A stretch of 20,266 nt of DNA. Source: Candidatus Saccharimonadia bacterium. GTDB lineage: Bacteria; Patescibacteriota; Saccharimonadia; Saccharimonadales; Saccharimonadaceae. The translations under genes were made by a program, and so were the position numbers. This document shows, piece by piece, positions 5,755-14,868 of this stretch (positions are counted from its first letter, which is position 1; the number at the start of each line of letters is the position of its first letter). The notes beneath the pieces were generated by a model. It saw only the letters and a list, made by a program, of their open reading frames with translations. It was not told where the DNA came from and ran no database searches. Location: positions 1-20,266 of the forward strand of contig JALRDS010000003.1 in NCBI GenBank assembly GCA_023259925.1. The letters are read 5' to 3'.

Positions 5755-7517
5755 GAGCGCTCAAGTGCGATGCCTTCGAGTTGCCGTGAAATATTCTCTA
5801 GTTCCTGAATTCGCGATTCGTATTCACTTGCCGCGTCATTTGTTTCAAACTTCCATTGAACATAAAATTTCATTTTCGGCTCAGTACCGCTCGGTCGTAT
5901 AGTGATTCTACGAGAGTAATCACCAAATTCATAAACAAGCACGTCACCCGCCTTGCAATCAATTAGCGTTGTGCCGCCAGAGTCTATATCATGTCTTTTG
6001 AGTGTTCGGTAGTCATATACCGCAGTGACCGCATGTCCATCAACATGTTTTGGCGGGTCTTGCCGCAGGCTACCCATGATGGTCTGCATTTGTTTAAACC
6101 CGTCCGCTCCCGGGCACTGCAAGGTATCTAGTCGTTCAATAAACAGACCATACGTATCGTATAGTTCGATCATTCGATCCCACAGTGTTTTACCCTCACG
6201 CTTTAATTCAGCGGCATACTCCGCCAAGGGTAGCGCACCAACTGCGCCATCTTTATCACGTGCATAGGTGCCTTTTAACAATCCATAGCTTTCTTCGCCA
6301 CCAATCACGAATATCTCATCAGAATCCTCTTTGCGCTTAATCAGCTCACCGATGTATTTAAAGCCAACGAGCATATTCGTGTATGTCATGGCGCCATAGG
6401 CATCAGCAACAGCTGTCATCATATCAGTAGTTACAATTGTTTTAGCGATATAGTGTTTCGGCATCAGCTGGTTTGATTCATGTAGTTTACGCAGCACGAA
6501 TTCTGTAGCGAGCGTAGCAGACTGGTTACCGTTTAAGTAGATTGCTTGGTCGTGCTGCCGGACGGTTATGCCAACCCTGTCGGCATCGGGATCATTGGTA
6601 ATTGCAACATCAGCGTGCTCGGCTAGCAACAAGGCGACAGCTCGATCATTTGCAGCCTTTTCTTCTGGATTTGGCTTGCCGTTTTCGACTGTTGGGAAAT
6701 TACCATCTGGAACTAATTGTTCTTCAACGCATCTTATGTCTGTGAAGCCAGCCGCCTGTAGCACCGGCAGGGTATTACGACTTCCCGCCCCATGGAGTGG
6801 TGAGTAAACAATCTTCAGATCACGTTCATTGCCCACAGCTTCGCTACAGACTGCAGAAATATAGGCATCGTCTATCTGCTTTCCAATATATTGTAAGCGC
6901 CCTAGCTTCTCGGCCTCCTCAATACTCGTAGTCACGATTTCATCGATTAATTCCGCGACTTCAAGAACACCTTTGTCGTGTGGCGCCACAAGCTGTCCGC
7001 CATCACTCCAATATGCTTTAAAACCGTTATCTGATGGCGGGTTATGGCTCGCACTAATCACAATACCGGCTGCCGCACTAAGTTCACGAACCGCAAAGCT
7101 CAGTTCGGGCGTCGAACGAAAGCCGTCAAACAAGTACGTCTTAAAACCGTTACCAGCGCAAACTTCAGCGACATAGATACTTAACTCATCCGAAGATAAG
7201 CGCGTATCACAAGCAATAACAATACCTTTTTCTGGCGCCGACTCATCGTGATGTTTTGCGTAAACACAGAGCGCCTGAGCAGATTCACCGATTGTTACAC
7301 GATTAATACGATTAGAACCAACTCCTGTTGTACCTCTTCGACCGCCAGTACCAAACTCAATCACTTTAAAAAAAGCATCTTCTAGTTCATGCCACTTTTC
7401 ATCGAGTATTAATTGCTCTAACTCAAACCGATATTCGGCGTATTTTGGTTTTTCCAGCCAATCTATAACATTTGCTGCAGCTGACTCTGATAAATTCTCA
7501 TGAACTGATTCGAACAT
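5751..7517 (-). CDS. Phosphoglucomutase / phosphomannomutase (alpha-D-phosphohexomutase)
   Basis: A 588-residue alpha-D-phosphohexomutase that interconverts sugar 1- and 6-phosphates through a phosphoserine. All four active-site loops are visible: the catalytic serine in SASHNPP (S157), the metal-binding loop DPDADR (309-314), the sugar-binding loop GGEESYG (406-412) and the phosphate-binding loop RPSGTEP (541-547). The N-terminal FGTGGRRGTTG (55-65) is also typical. The length of nearly 590 residues matches the PgcA-type (B. subtilis-like) phosphoglucomutases rather than shorter GlmM or ManB; whether glucose or mannose phosphate is preferred cannot be told. It would feed activated sugars to envelope polysaccharides. 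A purine-rich TAGGGGGA precedes the ATG, and the tyrS stop is 28 bp upstream. Confidence 0.93.
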   Translation of the reverse strand: MFESVHENLSESAAANVIDWLEKPKYAEYRFELEQLILDEKWHELEDAFFKVIEFGTGGRRGTTGVGSNRINRVTIGESAQALCVYAKHHDESAPEKGIVIACDTRLSSDELSIYVAEVCAGNGFKTYLFDGFRSTPELSFAVRELSAAAGIVISASHNPPSDNGFKAYWSDGGQLVAPHDKGVLEVAELIDEIVTTSIEEAEKLGRLQYIGKQIDDAYISAVCSEAVGNERDLKIVYSPLHGAGSRNTLPVLQAAGFTDIRCVEEQLVPDGNFPTVENGKPNPEEKAANDRAVALLLAEHADVAITNDPDADRVGITVRQHDQAIYLNGNQSATLATEFVLRKLHESNQLMPKHYIAKTIVTTDMMTAVADAYGAMTYTNMLVGFKYIGELIKRKEDSDEIFVIGGEESYGLLKGTYARDKDGAVGALPLAEYAAELKREGKTLWDRMIELYDTYGLFIERLDTLQCPGADGFKQMQTIMGSLRQDPPKHVDGHAVTAVYDYRTLKRHDIDSGGTTLIDCKAGDVLVYEFGDYSRRITIRPSGTEPKMKFYVQWKFETNDAASEYESRIQELENISRQLEGIALERS

Positions 7518-7545
7518 AAATCCCCCTACCTACGTAGTAATTGTA

Positions 7546-8754
7546 CTAACGAACAAGAACGAAACCGTTTTTGCCTTTCTTTACTAACGATGGAGCCTCA
7601 ACGCGCACCGGCTCACTAATTTTGCTTCCGTTTAGACTCACCGCACCGCTTGCAATAAGACGGCGGGCTTCACCGTTACTCGATGCCAGACCACTGGTTA
7701 CGAGTACCTCTGTAATGTCGCCCGGTACGCAAACCGGTATTTCATTTGCCAGCTCGTCAAGATCATCACTCGAAAGCTCTTCAATGTTCAACGAACCAAA
7801 TAGTAGGCCAGTGACTTTCTCTACCGACTCGCGCCGTTCGCGTCCGTGCACAAGTTCAGTTACCTCGCGTGCAAGGGTTTTTTGTAGTAAGCGCGCACCA
7901 GGGTTCTGTTGATGGTTTGCGATTATTTCTTGAACCATGTCTTTATCGAGCAGAGTGTATATCTTTATTAAGTCAACCGCCGTTTCGTCGTCTGTGTTTA
8001 ACCAAAACTGATAAAACTTATACGGGCTTGTTTTCTCGGGATTGAGCCAGATCGCACCACCTTCAGATTTGCCAAACTTCACACCCGTTTGTTTGTTTAC
8101 AACCAGTGGAGCAGTGAACACATGAGCCTCAGATGACTCTAAACGTCGTATAAGTTGCACACCGCTAATTGAATTACCCCACTGATCAGCGCCAGCAACC
8201 TGTAAGGTGGCGCCCTTTTCACGGAATAAATGAAGAAAATCGTAGCCCTGAATGAGCGAGTAACTAAATTCAGCGTAGCTGATACCTTCACCGCCTTCAC
8301 CGATTCGATTCTGTACAAAGTCTCTATCAAGCATGCTTGTCATGCTAACGTGTTTGCCAACCTCTCGAAGAAAGTCGAGATAGTTCATATCTTTAAACCA
8401 GTCATAATTATCAACTATGTCGAATTGCTGACCGGCAAAAATCGTTTCGTACTGCTGCGCAATTGCCTGTTTATTCTTTGCAATTTCATCGAGTGCTTTA
8501 AGATTTCTCTCCTGCTTTTTTCCATCAGGGTCACCAATCATGCCCGTTGCACCACCGACCAGCAAAATAGCCTTGTGTCCATGCTGCATAAAATGGCGAA
8601 TCATCATTGCGGGCGCAAGGTTACCAATTGTCATAGAGTCTGCCGAAGGATCCACCCCCCAATAAAATGTGCGAGGCTCGTTTATATCGGCAATGTCTGG
8701 TAGCGTCGTTTGGTTCACAAACCCACGCCAGGTTAGCTCTTCGGCCAAAGTCAT
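7546..8754 (-). CDS. tyrS: Tyrosyl-tRNA synthetase TyrRS
   Basis: A 402-residue class I TyrRS, which charges tRNA-Tyr. The Rossmann catalytic domain has VDPSADSMTIGNL at about 34-46; by alignment the usual HIGH signature is TIGN here. AGADQWGN (about 187-194) is a conserved substrate-site segment, and the KMSKS-equivalent loop is KFGKS (226-230). The C-terminus carries an S4-like RNA-binding domain (NGEARRLIASGAVSLNG). The ATG at 8752-8754 is chosen because GAGGAG lies 5 nt upstream; an in-frame extension to 8820 would run into the promoter. It is the first gene of the operon continuing into the mutase, recG, the phospholipase-like gene and rsmD. No T-box is seen: the leader is only about 30 nt. 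Confidence 0.95.
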   Translation of the reverse strand: MTLAEELTWRGFVNQTTLPDIADINEPRTFYWGVDPSADSMTIGNLAPAMMIRHFMQHGHKAILLVGGATGMIGDPDGKKQERNLKALDEIAKNKQAIAQQYETIFAGQQFDIVDNYDWFKDMNYLDFLREVGKHVSMTSMLDRDFVQNRIGEGGEGISYAEFSYSLIQGYDFLHLFREKGATLQVAGADQWGNSISGVQLIRRLESSEAHVFTAPLVVNKQTGVKFGKSEGGAIWLNPEKTSPYKFYQFWLNTDDETAVDLIKIYTLLDKDMVQEIIANHQQNPGARLLQKTLAREVTELVHGRERRESVEKVTGLLFGSLNIEELSSDDLDELANEIPVCVPGDITEVLVTSGLASSNGEARRLIASGAVSLNGSKISEPVRVEAPSLVKKGKNGFVLVR

Positions 8755-8790
8755 GTCAGCTCCTCGCTGTTTACAGTGATTATTCCTTTT

Positions 8791-8820
8791 AGTATACCGA
8801 AAAATATCGCAAGGCATCAA
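8791..8820 (-). promoter_or_regulatory. Promoter of the tyrS operon
   Basis: On the minus strand -35 TTGATG (8815-8820) and -10 TATACT (8791-8796) are separated by 18 bp. Transcription would start near 8784, giving a leader of about 30 nt with the SD GAGGAG at 8760-8765. The -10 context TTCGGTATACT recurs in front of the HNH nuclease gene. Confidence 0.6.
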
Positions 8821-8827
8821 ACATTAG

Positions 8828-8836
8828 TGGTATACT
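8828..8836 (+). promoter_or_regulatory. Extended -10 promoter of the penicillin-binding protein gene
   Basis: TGGTATACT is an extended -10 element; no good -35 is seen. It diverges from the tyrS promoter, with the two -10 boxes about 35 bp apart. The predicted start near 8843 gives the mRNA a leader of about 114 nt, in which no known riboswitch was recognised. Confidence 0.5.
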
Positions 8837-8956
8837 AATATGCAAACGAGTACGTAGCAAAAGTGTGGATGAAAATAGGTGTTTTTTATAACCCGCATTA
8901 CATCCCATAACAGGCTTCTGTACGCAGTAAATCGCAGAATTGAGAGAAGTTGAGGG

Positions 8957-11587
8957 ATGGCTAAGAAATCAAATCGCAAATTAAATGTGTACGCTAATTT
9001 GTCACACGCTCGTAAAAAAAAGAAAGACCACGCTGCACGCAAAAAGGCTGAGTACTTAGCAAGTTTGCCAAAGCACCCAGTAAAACGAGCAATCTACCGT
9101 TCTCACCCAAAGCGAGTCGCTGGCTTTTGGTTCAGTAAAAAAGGCCTCTTTACTGCCTTAAAGATATCAAGCGTAGCCGCATTGTTAATGGTAGTGCTTG
9201 CCGGGGGTGTATTTGCGTACTTTAGAAAAGACATCGATCAAATTCGCCCCTCAGAGCTTGCAAAGCGAGTGCAAACTACCGTTAGTCGCTACTATGACCG
9301 AAACGACAACTTGCTCTGGGAAGACAAAGGTGATGGCAATTACAAATTAGTTGTAGATGGTGATGAGATTGCCAAATCGATGAAAGACGCAACGATCGCG
9401 ATTGAGGATAAAGATTTTTACGACCATAACGGCGTTAGTCCAACCGGTCTGCTGCGAGCAGCTATCAACAACAGCCAAGGTGAAAGTACCCAGGGTGGTT
9501 CAACTCTTACGCAACAACTTGTTAAACAAGTGTTTTTTGCCGACGAAGCAAGCGACAGGAGTCTCGGTGGTATACCGAGGAAAATTAAAGAATTAATCCT
9601 CGCTATCGAAGTCGAGCGAATTTATAACAAAGAACAAATTCTCGACCTTTACCTAAACGAATCTCCGTATGGCGGCCGTCGAAATGGTGTAGAATCTGCC
9701 GCTCAAACATATTTTGGCATACCAGCGAGTAAACTTACGCTAGAGCAATCCGCCCTCCTTGCAGCCATCCCCAACCAACCTGGCCTGCTTGACCCATACA
9801 ACACGTACGGAAACGAGGCTTTGATCGCTCGCCAACACGCTGTTCTAGATAATATGCTGGAACAAGGCATGGCGACCCAAGCAGAAGTTGACGCAGCAAA
9901 GAAAGTACCAATCCTCGATACAATCAAATCTGAAGGCAGTCAGTACTCAAACATTAAAGCACCTCACTTTGTACAAATGGTTCGTAGTGAGCTAGAACAA
10001 AAACTCGGCAAGGCAACGGTTGGCCGAGGAGGGCTAAACATAAAAACCACACTAGATATTCGTGTACAAGATAAGCTTCAGTCCGAGATGGATGAAATGT
10101 TTGCCTCGTATTATCCTGGGTACGCTGGCTTCTCAAACGGAGCAGGAACCATTGAAGACGTTCGAACTGGTCAAATTATAGCTATGATAGGTAGTCGTGA
10201 TTTCAACTATCCCGGCTTTGGTCAAGACAACGCGGCTGTAGCATTTATACAACCGGGTTCATCGATAAAGCCACTTGTGTATGCCGAGTTATTCGAGAAC
10301 AAGGGTGAAGAGGCTCTGAATTTCGGAAGTGGCTCTATTCTTTCAGATGTTCCGATTAATGTTAGTGGCTACAAGCCACAAAACGCAGATGGTGGCTATA
10401 AGGGCAACATCACGCTGCGTAAATCGCTCGCGCTATCACGTAATATCCCCGCCATTAAGGCCATGCAGGTATCAGGGGTTGAGCCTACGCTGCAAACAAT
10501 TCGCGCCATGGGTGATAAATTCTACTGCACGCAGGGAGCCGAAAAAGAGGCTGGTCTATCATCGGCAATCGGTGGTTGTGGTACGCGCATGATCGACCAC
10601 ACAAATGCAATTGCATCGTTGGCACGAAATGGCGTGTATATGCCCACCAGCAATATATTAAAAGTAACAAATAATGAGGGTGAGGTACTCGAAGAGTACA
10701 AAGCAGAGCGAAAGAAAGTCATCGATCCTCAGTCCGCCTTTGTAGTTAACGATATCCTAGGGGATTCAAACGCGCGCCTCGGCTTATTCGGTCGCACTAT
10801 CACACCTGAGCTTGATGCTGCAGGCGTTAAGGTGGCTATTAAAACGGGAACAAGCGACAAGGACCGAAAGCCAAAAGACATCTGGACTGTTGGCTACACA
10901 CCAAGCATTGCCGGCACCGTTTGGCTCGGAAACCCGGATACTACACCGCTCACGAATGGCAACTCATCCATACCAGCACAAGTACTCGATCCAGTCATGG
11001 CGTTTGCTTCAAAACTCTATCAGAAAGAGGACATAGCCAAATCAGGAGAATGGTTCAGCGTGCCTGAGGGCATACAGCGTATAAATGGCGAATACTTTCC
11101 ATCGTGGTACAACAAAGCCAAGGCCGTCACCAATGCAAAGCTTACGTTCGATAAAGTATCAAAGAAAAAGGCCACAGACTGTACACCAAGTGCAGCCAAG
11201 ATAGAGCTTGACGTAACCAAAACCACTGACCCAATTACGAAAAATCCTATCTATATCGCTCCGGATGGATACGACGGGTCCGCTGACGACGACATCCATA
11301 AGTGCGAAGACATCAAACCGAAATTAACTGGGCTTTGTATCGATGACGAAAATAACATAAGTGTTCGCGTATCAAAAGGTACACATGCTCTAGACACCTT
11401 GGATATATCAGTCGATGGAACTGGCGTTGCGTCATTAAATATTAGCGGTAGCGGCACATACACCGCCAATTACAACTTCCCCGCCAAAAAAGTTACCGTG
11501 TCAGCAACCGCAAGCGACAATGCACTCTATACTGAAAGCATCAGCCAATCTTTCAATAAAGCCGACATCAAAGACGGCAGCTGCTAA
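8957..11587 (+). CDS. Class A penicillin-binding protein (PBP1A-type transglycosylase/transpeptidase)
   Basis: An 876-residue bifunctional peptidoglycan synthase. A very basic cytoplasmic N-terminus (about 1-62, many Lys/Arg) leads to one membrane segment (about 69-88). The glycosyltransferase domain (GT51) has the catalytic Glu in AIEDKDFYDHNG (E150) and GGSTLTQQLVK (180-190). The transpeptidase domain has SSIK with nucleophile S435, SRN (494-496) and KTGT (629-632). The C-terminal tail beyond about 740 is beta-rich with several cysteines and may be a small extracellular sandwich domain. It polymerises and cross-links the wall outside the membrane. The ATG is preceded by GAGAGAAG. It stands alone and converges on the PIN/TRAM gene with only 8 bp between stops. 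Confidence 0.95.
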   Translation: MAKKSNRKLNVYANLSHARKKKKDHAARKKAEYLASLPKHPVKRAIYRSHPKRVAGFWFSKKGLFTALKISSVAALLMVVLAGGVFAYFRKDIDQIRPSELAKRVQTTVSRYYDRNDNLLWEDKGDGNYKLVVDGDEIAKSMKDATIAIEDKDFYDHNGVSPTGLLRAAINNSQGESTQGGSTLTQQLVKQVFFADEASDRSLGGIPRKIKELILAIEVERIYNKEQILDLYLNESPYGGRRNGVESAAQTYFGIPASKLTLEQSALLAAIPNQPGLLDPYNTYGNEALIARQHAVLDNMLEQGMATQAEVDAAKKVPILDTIKSEGSQYSNIKAPHFVQMVRSELEQKLGKATVGRGGLNIKTTLDIRVQDKLQSEMDEMFASYYPGYAGFSNGAGTIEDVRTGQIIAMIGSRDFNYPGFGQDNAAVAFIQPGSSIKPLVYAELFENKGEEALNFGSGSILSDVPINVSGYKPQNADGGYKGNITLRKSLALSRNIPAIKAMQVSGVEPTLQTIRAMGDKFYCTQGAEKEAGLSSAIGGCGTRMIDHTNAIASLARNGVYMPTSNILKVTNNEGEVLEEYKAERKKVIDPQSAFVVNDILGDSNARLGLFGRTITPELDAAGVKVAIKTGTSDKDRKPKDIWTVGYTPSIAGTVWLGNPDTTPLTNGNSSIPAQVLDPVMAFASKLYQKEDIAKSGEWFSVPEGIQRINGEYFPSWYNKAKAVTNAKLTFDKVSKKKATDCTPSAAKIELDVTKTTDPITKNPIYIAPDGYDGSADDDIHKCEDIKPKLTGLCIDDENNISVRVSKGTHALDTLDISVDGTGVASLNISGSGTYTANYNFPAKKVTVSATASDNALYTESISQSFNKADIKDGSC

Positions 11588-11595
11588 AAGTTTAC

Positions 11596-12465
11596 CTAGG
11601 CGTCTTGGTTATTAACTAACTCAATTAAACTCGCTTCTTTATCCCGTCCCGTTGGCTTACGGCGAGTTGACGTCGGCTTCTTTGCTGGAGTCTTTTGCGG
11701 GACTGAAACTCCCTTGCGGCCAACTACTCGTTTTGCTGTATTCTTATTCTTCGTATCATCACTGTTGTCTACGCCGTGTACTAATTTAGCAAACATCATT
11801 CTCCCAGCAGCTGTTTGCAAGCTCCGTATAAATTCTACTTGTTTAGTTGAACCGACATACTTGGCTGCCTTATCAACAACCACCATCGTACCGTCTGCAA
11901 GATAGCCCACAGCCTGATCGTTTGATTGACCTTTTTGAGACAATTCCAGATGGATGGTTTCACCGGGTAGAAATGCCATACGAATGCTTCCTGCCAGTTC
12001 ATTAATATTTAATACGCGTATGTCATGAACTTTTGCAACTTTATTCAAGTTAAAATCAATAGTGCATATGTTACCCTTTTTCTGTCTGGCTAGCTCGACC
12101 AGTCGAGCGTCAACACCGCCTTCGCCTAAGGGGCCATCCTGAAGTATAGTCACGGTTAGGCCGCTTACATCCTGCAGCTCTTTTACAGCGTCTAGTCCTC
12201 GGCGTGCACGGGTTCTTTTTTCGCCATCCGCCTGATCCGCAAGCAACTGTAGCTCTGCAATAACACTCTCCGGTACCACAATTGACTCAGGCATGAAACC
12301 GGTTTGGGCCGCCGTAACGATCCTTCCGTCCATTAATGCAGACGTATCGACAAATAGTGGCGTCGTACTCGTGCCTACTTTTCTTTTTCCTCTTAGCTGT
12401 ACTGCCACCAGGTAGCTAACCTGAAGTAGTAAAATACTGATACCAACACCAATAAAAACGTCCAT
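11596..12465 (-). CDS. Membrane-anchored PIN/TRAM domain protein (YacL-like)
   Basis: A 289-residue protein. One N-terminal membrane segment (about 4-22) is followed by a PIN nuclease domain with acidic residues D40 (FVDTSALMDGR), E67 (VPESVIAEL), D119 (GGVDARL) and D137 (CTIDFNLNKVA), then a TRAM domain (about 163-230, with MAFLPGETIHL and VGYLADGTMVVVD) and a basic, Lys/Thr-rich tail. This is the C-terminal layout of B. subtilis YacL, which however has a larger N-terminal membrane region. A membrane-bound RNase role is likely from the family but the substrate is unknown. It is the last gene of the clpC operon, 51 bp after radA. No hairpin terminator is seen after its stop. Confidence 0.85.
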   Translation of the reverse strand: MDVFIGVGISILLLQVSYLVAVQLRGKRKVGTSTTPLFVDTSALMDGRIVTAAQTGFMPESIVVPESVIAELQLLADQADGEKRTRARRGLDAVKELQDVSGLTVTILQDGPLGEGGVDARLVELARQKKGNICTIDFNLNKVAKVHDIRVLNINELAGSIRMAFLPGETIHLELSQKGQSNDQAVGYLADGTMVVVDKAAKYVGSTKQVEFIRSLQTAAGRMMFAKLVHGVDNSDDTKNKNTAKRVVGRKGVSVPQKTPAKKPTSTRRKPTGRDKEASLIELVNNQDA

Positions 12466-12516
12466 ATAACGATTAGTGCCCTTTCTGCAATTTTCTTTTA
12501 TTAAAAATGCATTTAA

Positions 12517-13866
12517 TTATTTAAGATAGTCGACTAAGGCTTGACGAAGTGTGCGCACAGGAGTTGAAACGCCAGCTTTTTTTCTACCAGCAGGTCCAAT
12601 TGACTGCGTAAACCCGAGCTTAGTTGCCTCAGCAACGCGACGATCAATTTGTGCGACCGATCGCACTTCGCCACCCAATCCTATCTCACCGAACACAACT
12701 GCCGAATCGTCCAGTCTGCGCTCTGCTGCAGCGCTGGCTATCGCCATACAGATTGCCAAATCCGCCGCCGGGTCGGTGATTTTAATACCGCCAACAACAT
12801 TTATATAAATATCTTTATCGGATAATTTCAATTTTGTTCGGCGTTCTAGTACGGCGATGAGAAGGTTAAGCCTGGTTAAATCGTAGCCACTAGCCGTCCG
12901 CTTAGGATAGCCGAAACTAGTTGAATGCACAAGTGCTTGAATTTCTACCAGTATCGGGCGCGTCCCTTCTAACGTCGCAAAAATAACAGAGCCGTCAGCA
13001 TTCTGACGCTCGGCAAGCAGCGCCGCAGAAGGGTTTTCTACACTGGCCAAACCTGATTCATTCATTTCAAAAATTGCTGCTTCTGCTGTTGATCCATAAC
13101 GATTTTTAATCGCCCGTACAACCTTAAAGCCGCCGTAGCGATCGCCTTCAAACTGCAGCACAACATCCACTAGGTGCTCGAGCACCTTCGGCCCGGCAAT
13201 GCTTCCTTCTTTTGTTACATGCCCTACAAGCAATACTGCAGCACCCGCCTGCTTTGCTGCACGTATAACCACATTGGAAGCATTCGTAATTTGACTCACC
13301 GAACCAGGAGCACTGGTTATAGCTTCAAGACTTAATGTTTGAACCGAATCAATAATTACCAGTTTGTGGGCGCCCTTACGAATTGTGGCACCGATGTCAT
13401 CAGCGCTTGTACTTGCAACAAACTCGAGTGACGATTCCGCCCCAGCACCCAATCTCATCGCCCGAAGTTTCACCTGATGTGCGCTTTCCTCGCCGCTCAC
13501 GTACAGCGCTGGCTGAGACTGAGCAACTTGTGATGCTACTTGAAGCAACAATGTGCTCTTACCAATTCCTGGCTGCCCAGCAACTAACGTAACTCCCCCT
13601 GGCAATATACCACCGCCAAGCACCGTATCAAGATCGTTGAACCCTGTAGAGTAACGCGATTCAAGCTCAGCCGACTCAATAGCATCGAATGTCATCGGAC
13701 GAAGTACCGCTCCACTACTTCCAGCTTTAGCAACCGCCGAACCACCTGAGGCCACGACTTCTTCTACAAGTGTATTCCACTCACCACAGTTTTCACATCG
13801 ACCAGTCCATTTAGGGTAAGAGGCTGCACAATTATTGCACACATACCGCGTTTTTACTTTTGGCAT
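12517..13866 (-). CDS. radA: DNA repair protein RadA
   Basis: A 449-residue RadA (Sms), a RecA-related hexameric helicase that drives branch migration in recombination and transformation. It has an N-terminal C4 zinc finger (C10, C13, C24, C27), Walker A GQPGIGKST (97-105), Walker B VIIDSVQT (about 170-177), the RadA signature KNRYGST (254-260), and a C-terminal Lon-like domain with VGGIKITDPAADLA. Length is normal. The ATG follows the upstream stop by only 3 bp, and its SD (GAGGTG) lies within the end of that gene, so the two are coupled. The gene also sits near clpC in Firmicutes. Confidence 0.97.
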   Translation of the reverse strand: MPKVKTRYVCNNCAASYPKWTGRCENCGEWNTLVEEVVASGGSAVAKAGSSGAVLRPMTFDAIESAELESRYSTGFNDLDTVLGGGILPGGVTLVAGQPGIGKSTLLLQVASQVAQSQPALYVSGEESAHQVKLRAMRLGAGAESSLEFVASTSADDIGATIRKGAHKLVIIDSVQTLSLEAITSAPGSVSQITNASNVVIRAAKQAGAAVLLVGHVTKEGSIAGPKVLEHLVDVVLQFEGDRYGGFKVVRAIKNRYGSTAEAAIFEMNESGLASVENPSAALLAERQNADGSVIFATLEGTRPILVEIQALVHSTSFGYPKRTASGYDLTRLNLLIAVLERRTKLKLSDKDIYINVVGGIKITDPAADLAICMAIASAAAERRLDDSAVVFGEIGLGGEVRSVAQIDRRVAEATKLGFTQSIGPAGRKKAGVSTPVRTLRQALVDYLK

Positions 13867-13869
13867 AGG

Positions 13870-14868
13870 CTACACCTCTGGCTCTTCCGCTAGCACGCTA
13901 TCAATACTCGCGTTAAGGGACTCTGTTTGAGCATTAATAGACTCGAGCTTTGCAAGTAATGTTTTGTATGTATCTATATTTGTCTTTACGCTTTGACGAA
14001 GCGATTCAAGCTGCTCACGTCGCGCGTTGAGCTGAGCTCGCTGAGCTTCAAACTCGGCCTGACTTGAAAACCCGCCAGGCTGTGATGCCCGTTGATTAAA
14101 CGCCGCTACTTCTGCGTTGAGCGAAGCAACTCCTGTGTTGTATTGCTGCGTATCACTGTTAATGGTTGATGCCAGTCCATTGATGCGCTTAGCCAGTGAA
14201 TCTGCTTCGCTTGATAATTTTTTGAATTGTCCATCTACTTTAGCGTGCAGTTCTACTATTTTTTTACGGTCTTTAAAATACTGTGCAAAATAAGTCTCAA
14301 GCTCATCGCTAATTGCCGCTTCTTCTGTAGCAATAATTGAGTGTAGTTCATTATATTTTTCACCAGGCTGCGTGCGGTCGTAATACTCCATCCTGCGCTC
14401 CAGCTCCTCGTCGGCAAGTTCAGTGTAAGCTTCGTCGAGTAACGGCTCAAGGCGCGCCTTTTCGTCGTCGGAGAGTCGTTCATATACGGCATGCAGCAAC
14501 TCATGGGCAGCAGTCACTTCCTCAATTCCGTCCAGTCTCTCATCAGTAATGTCGTATAGATATATCATACGAGCGCTGTAACACCCTAATATTGGACTGT
14601 CTGACTCTTGGCGCTCACAATGCTGATTAAACGTAGTGCTGTTTTCAAGCGATGGCTGACTCGCATAAAATAAAAATGTAGCGCCATCCGTTAATTCAAT
14701 TTGTTCTGTAATTGTTCTGATATCACTCGTAGGTGTATATTGGTAATACTGGATTGCGTCAACAATGCGCTGTCGCTCAAACCACATATAGTATGCCGCT
14801 ACAATAAGCACTGCTGATAGCAGCCACCCAAGCCACGACATCGATCGCTTCTTACTCTGTGGTAACAT
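13870..14868 (-). CDS. Membrane-anchored HExxH protein with coiled coil (putative metallopeptidase)
   Basis: A 332-residue protein not recognised as a named gene. A basic N-terminus (KKR) and one hydrophobic segment (about 12-29) suggest a signal anchor with the rest outside the cytoplasm. Two cysteines (C84, C96) could form a disulfide. The central AAHELLHAVYERL carries HELLH (H122-H126), the zinc-protease HExxH motif; E174 or E182 in the downstream NELHSIIATEE are candidates for a third ligand. Residues from about 195 to 325 are Ala/Gln/Glu/Leu-rich and predicted coiled coil. The first ATG overlaps clpC by 17 bp; the in-frame ATG at 14839-14841 has a better SD (AGAAG) and would also keep the membrane segment. 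Peptidase activity is inferred, not shown. Confidence 0.8.
   Translation of the reverse strand: MLPQSKKRSMSWLGWLLSAVLIVAAYYMWFERQRIVDAIQYYQYTPTSDIRTITEQIELTDGATFLFYASQPSLENSTTFNQHCERQESDSPILGCYSARMIYLYDITDERLDGIEEVTAAHELLHAVYERLSDDEKARLEPLLDEAYTELADEELERRMEYYDRTQPGEKYNELHSIIATEEAAISDELETYFAQYFKDRKKIVELHAKVDGQFKKLSSEADSLAKRINGLASTINSDTQQYNTGVASLNAEVAAFNQRASQPGGFSSQAEFEAQRAQLNARREQLESLRQSVKTNIDTYKTLLAKLESINAQTESLNASIDSVLAEEPEV

Noticed and set aside
5471..5902. A 143-codon plus-strand open frame across the recG/mutase junction
   Set aside because: Both flanking minus-strand genes are intact with conserved motifs; this is a shadow frame.
8230..8703. A 157-codon plus-strand open frame antisense to tyrS
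   Set aside because: tyrS motifs cover the same DNA on the other strand; the frame shows no family features.
8755..8820. A T-box riboswitch ahead of tyrS
   Set aside because: The predicted leader is only about 30 nt, too short for a T-box, and no terminator/antiterminator or T-box sequence is visible.
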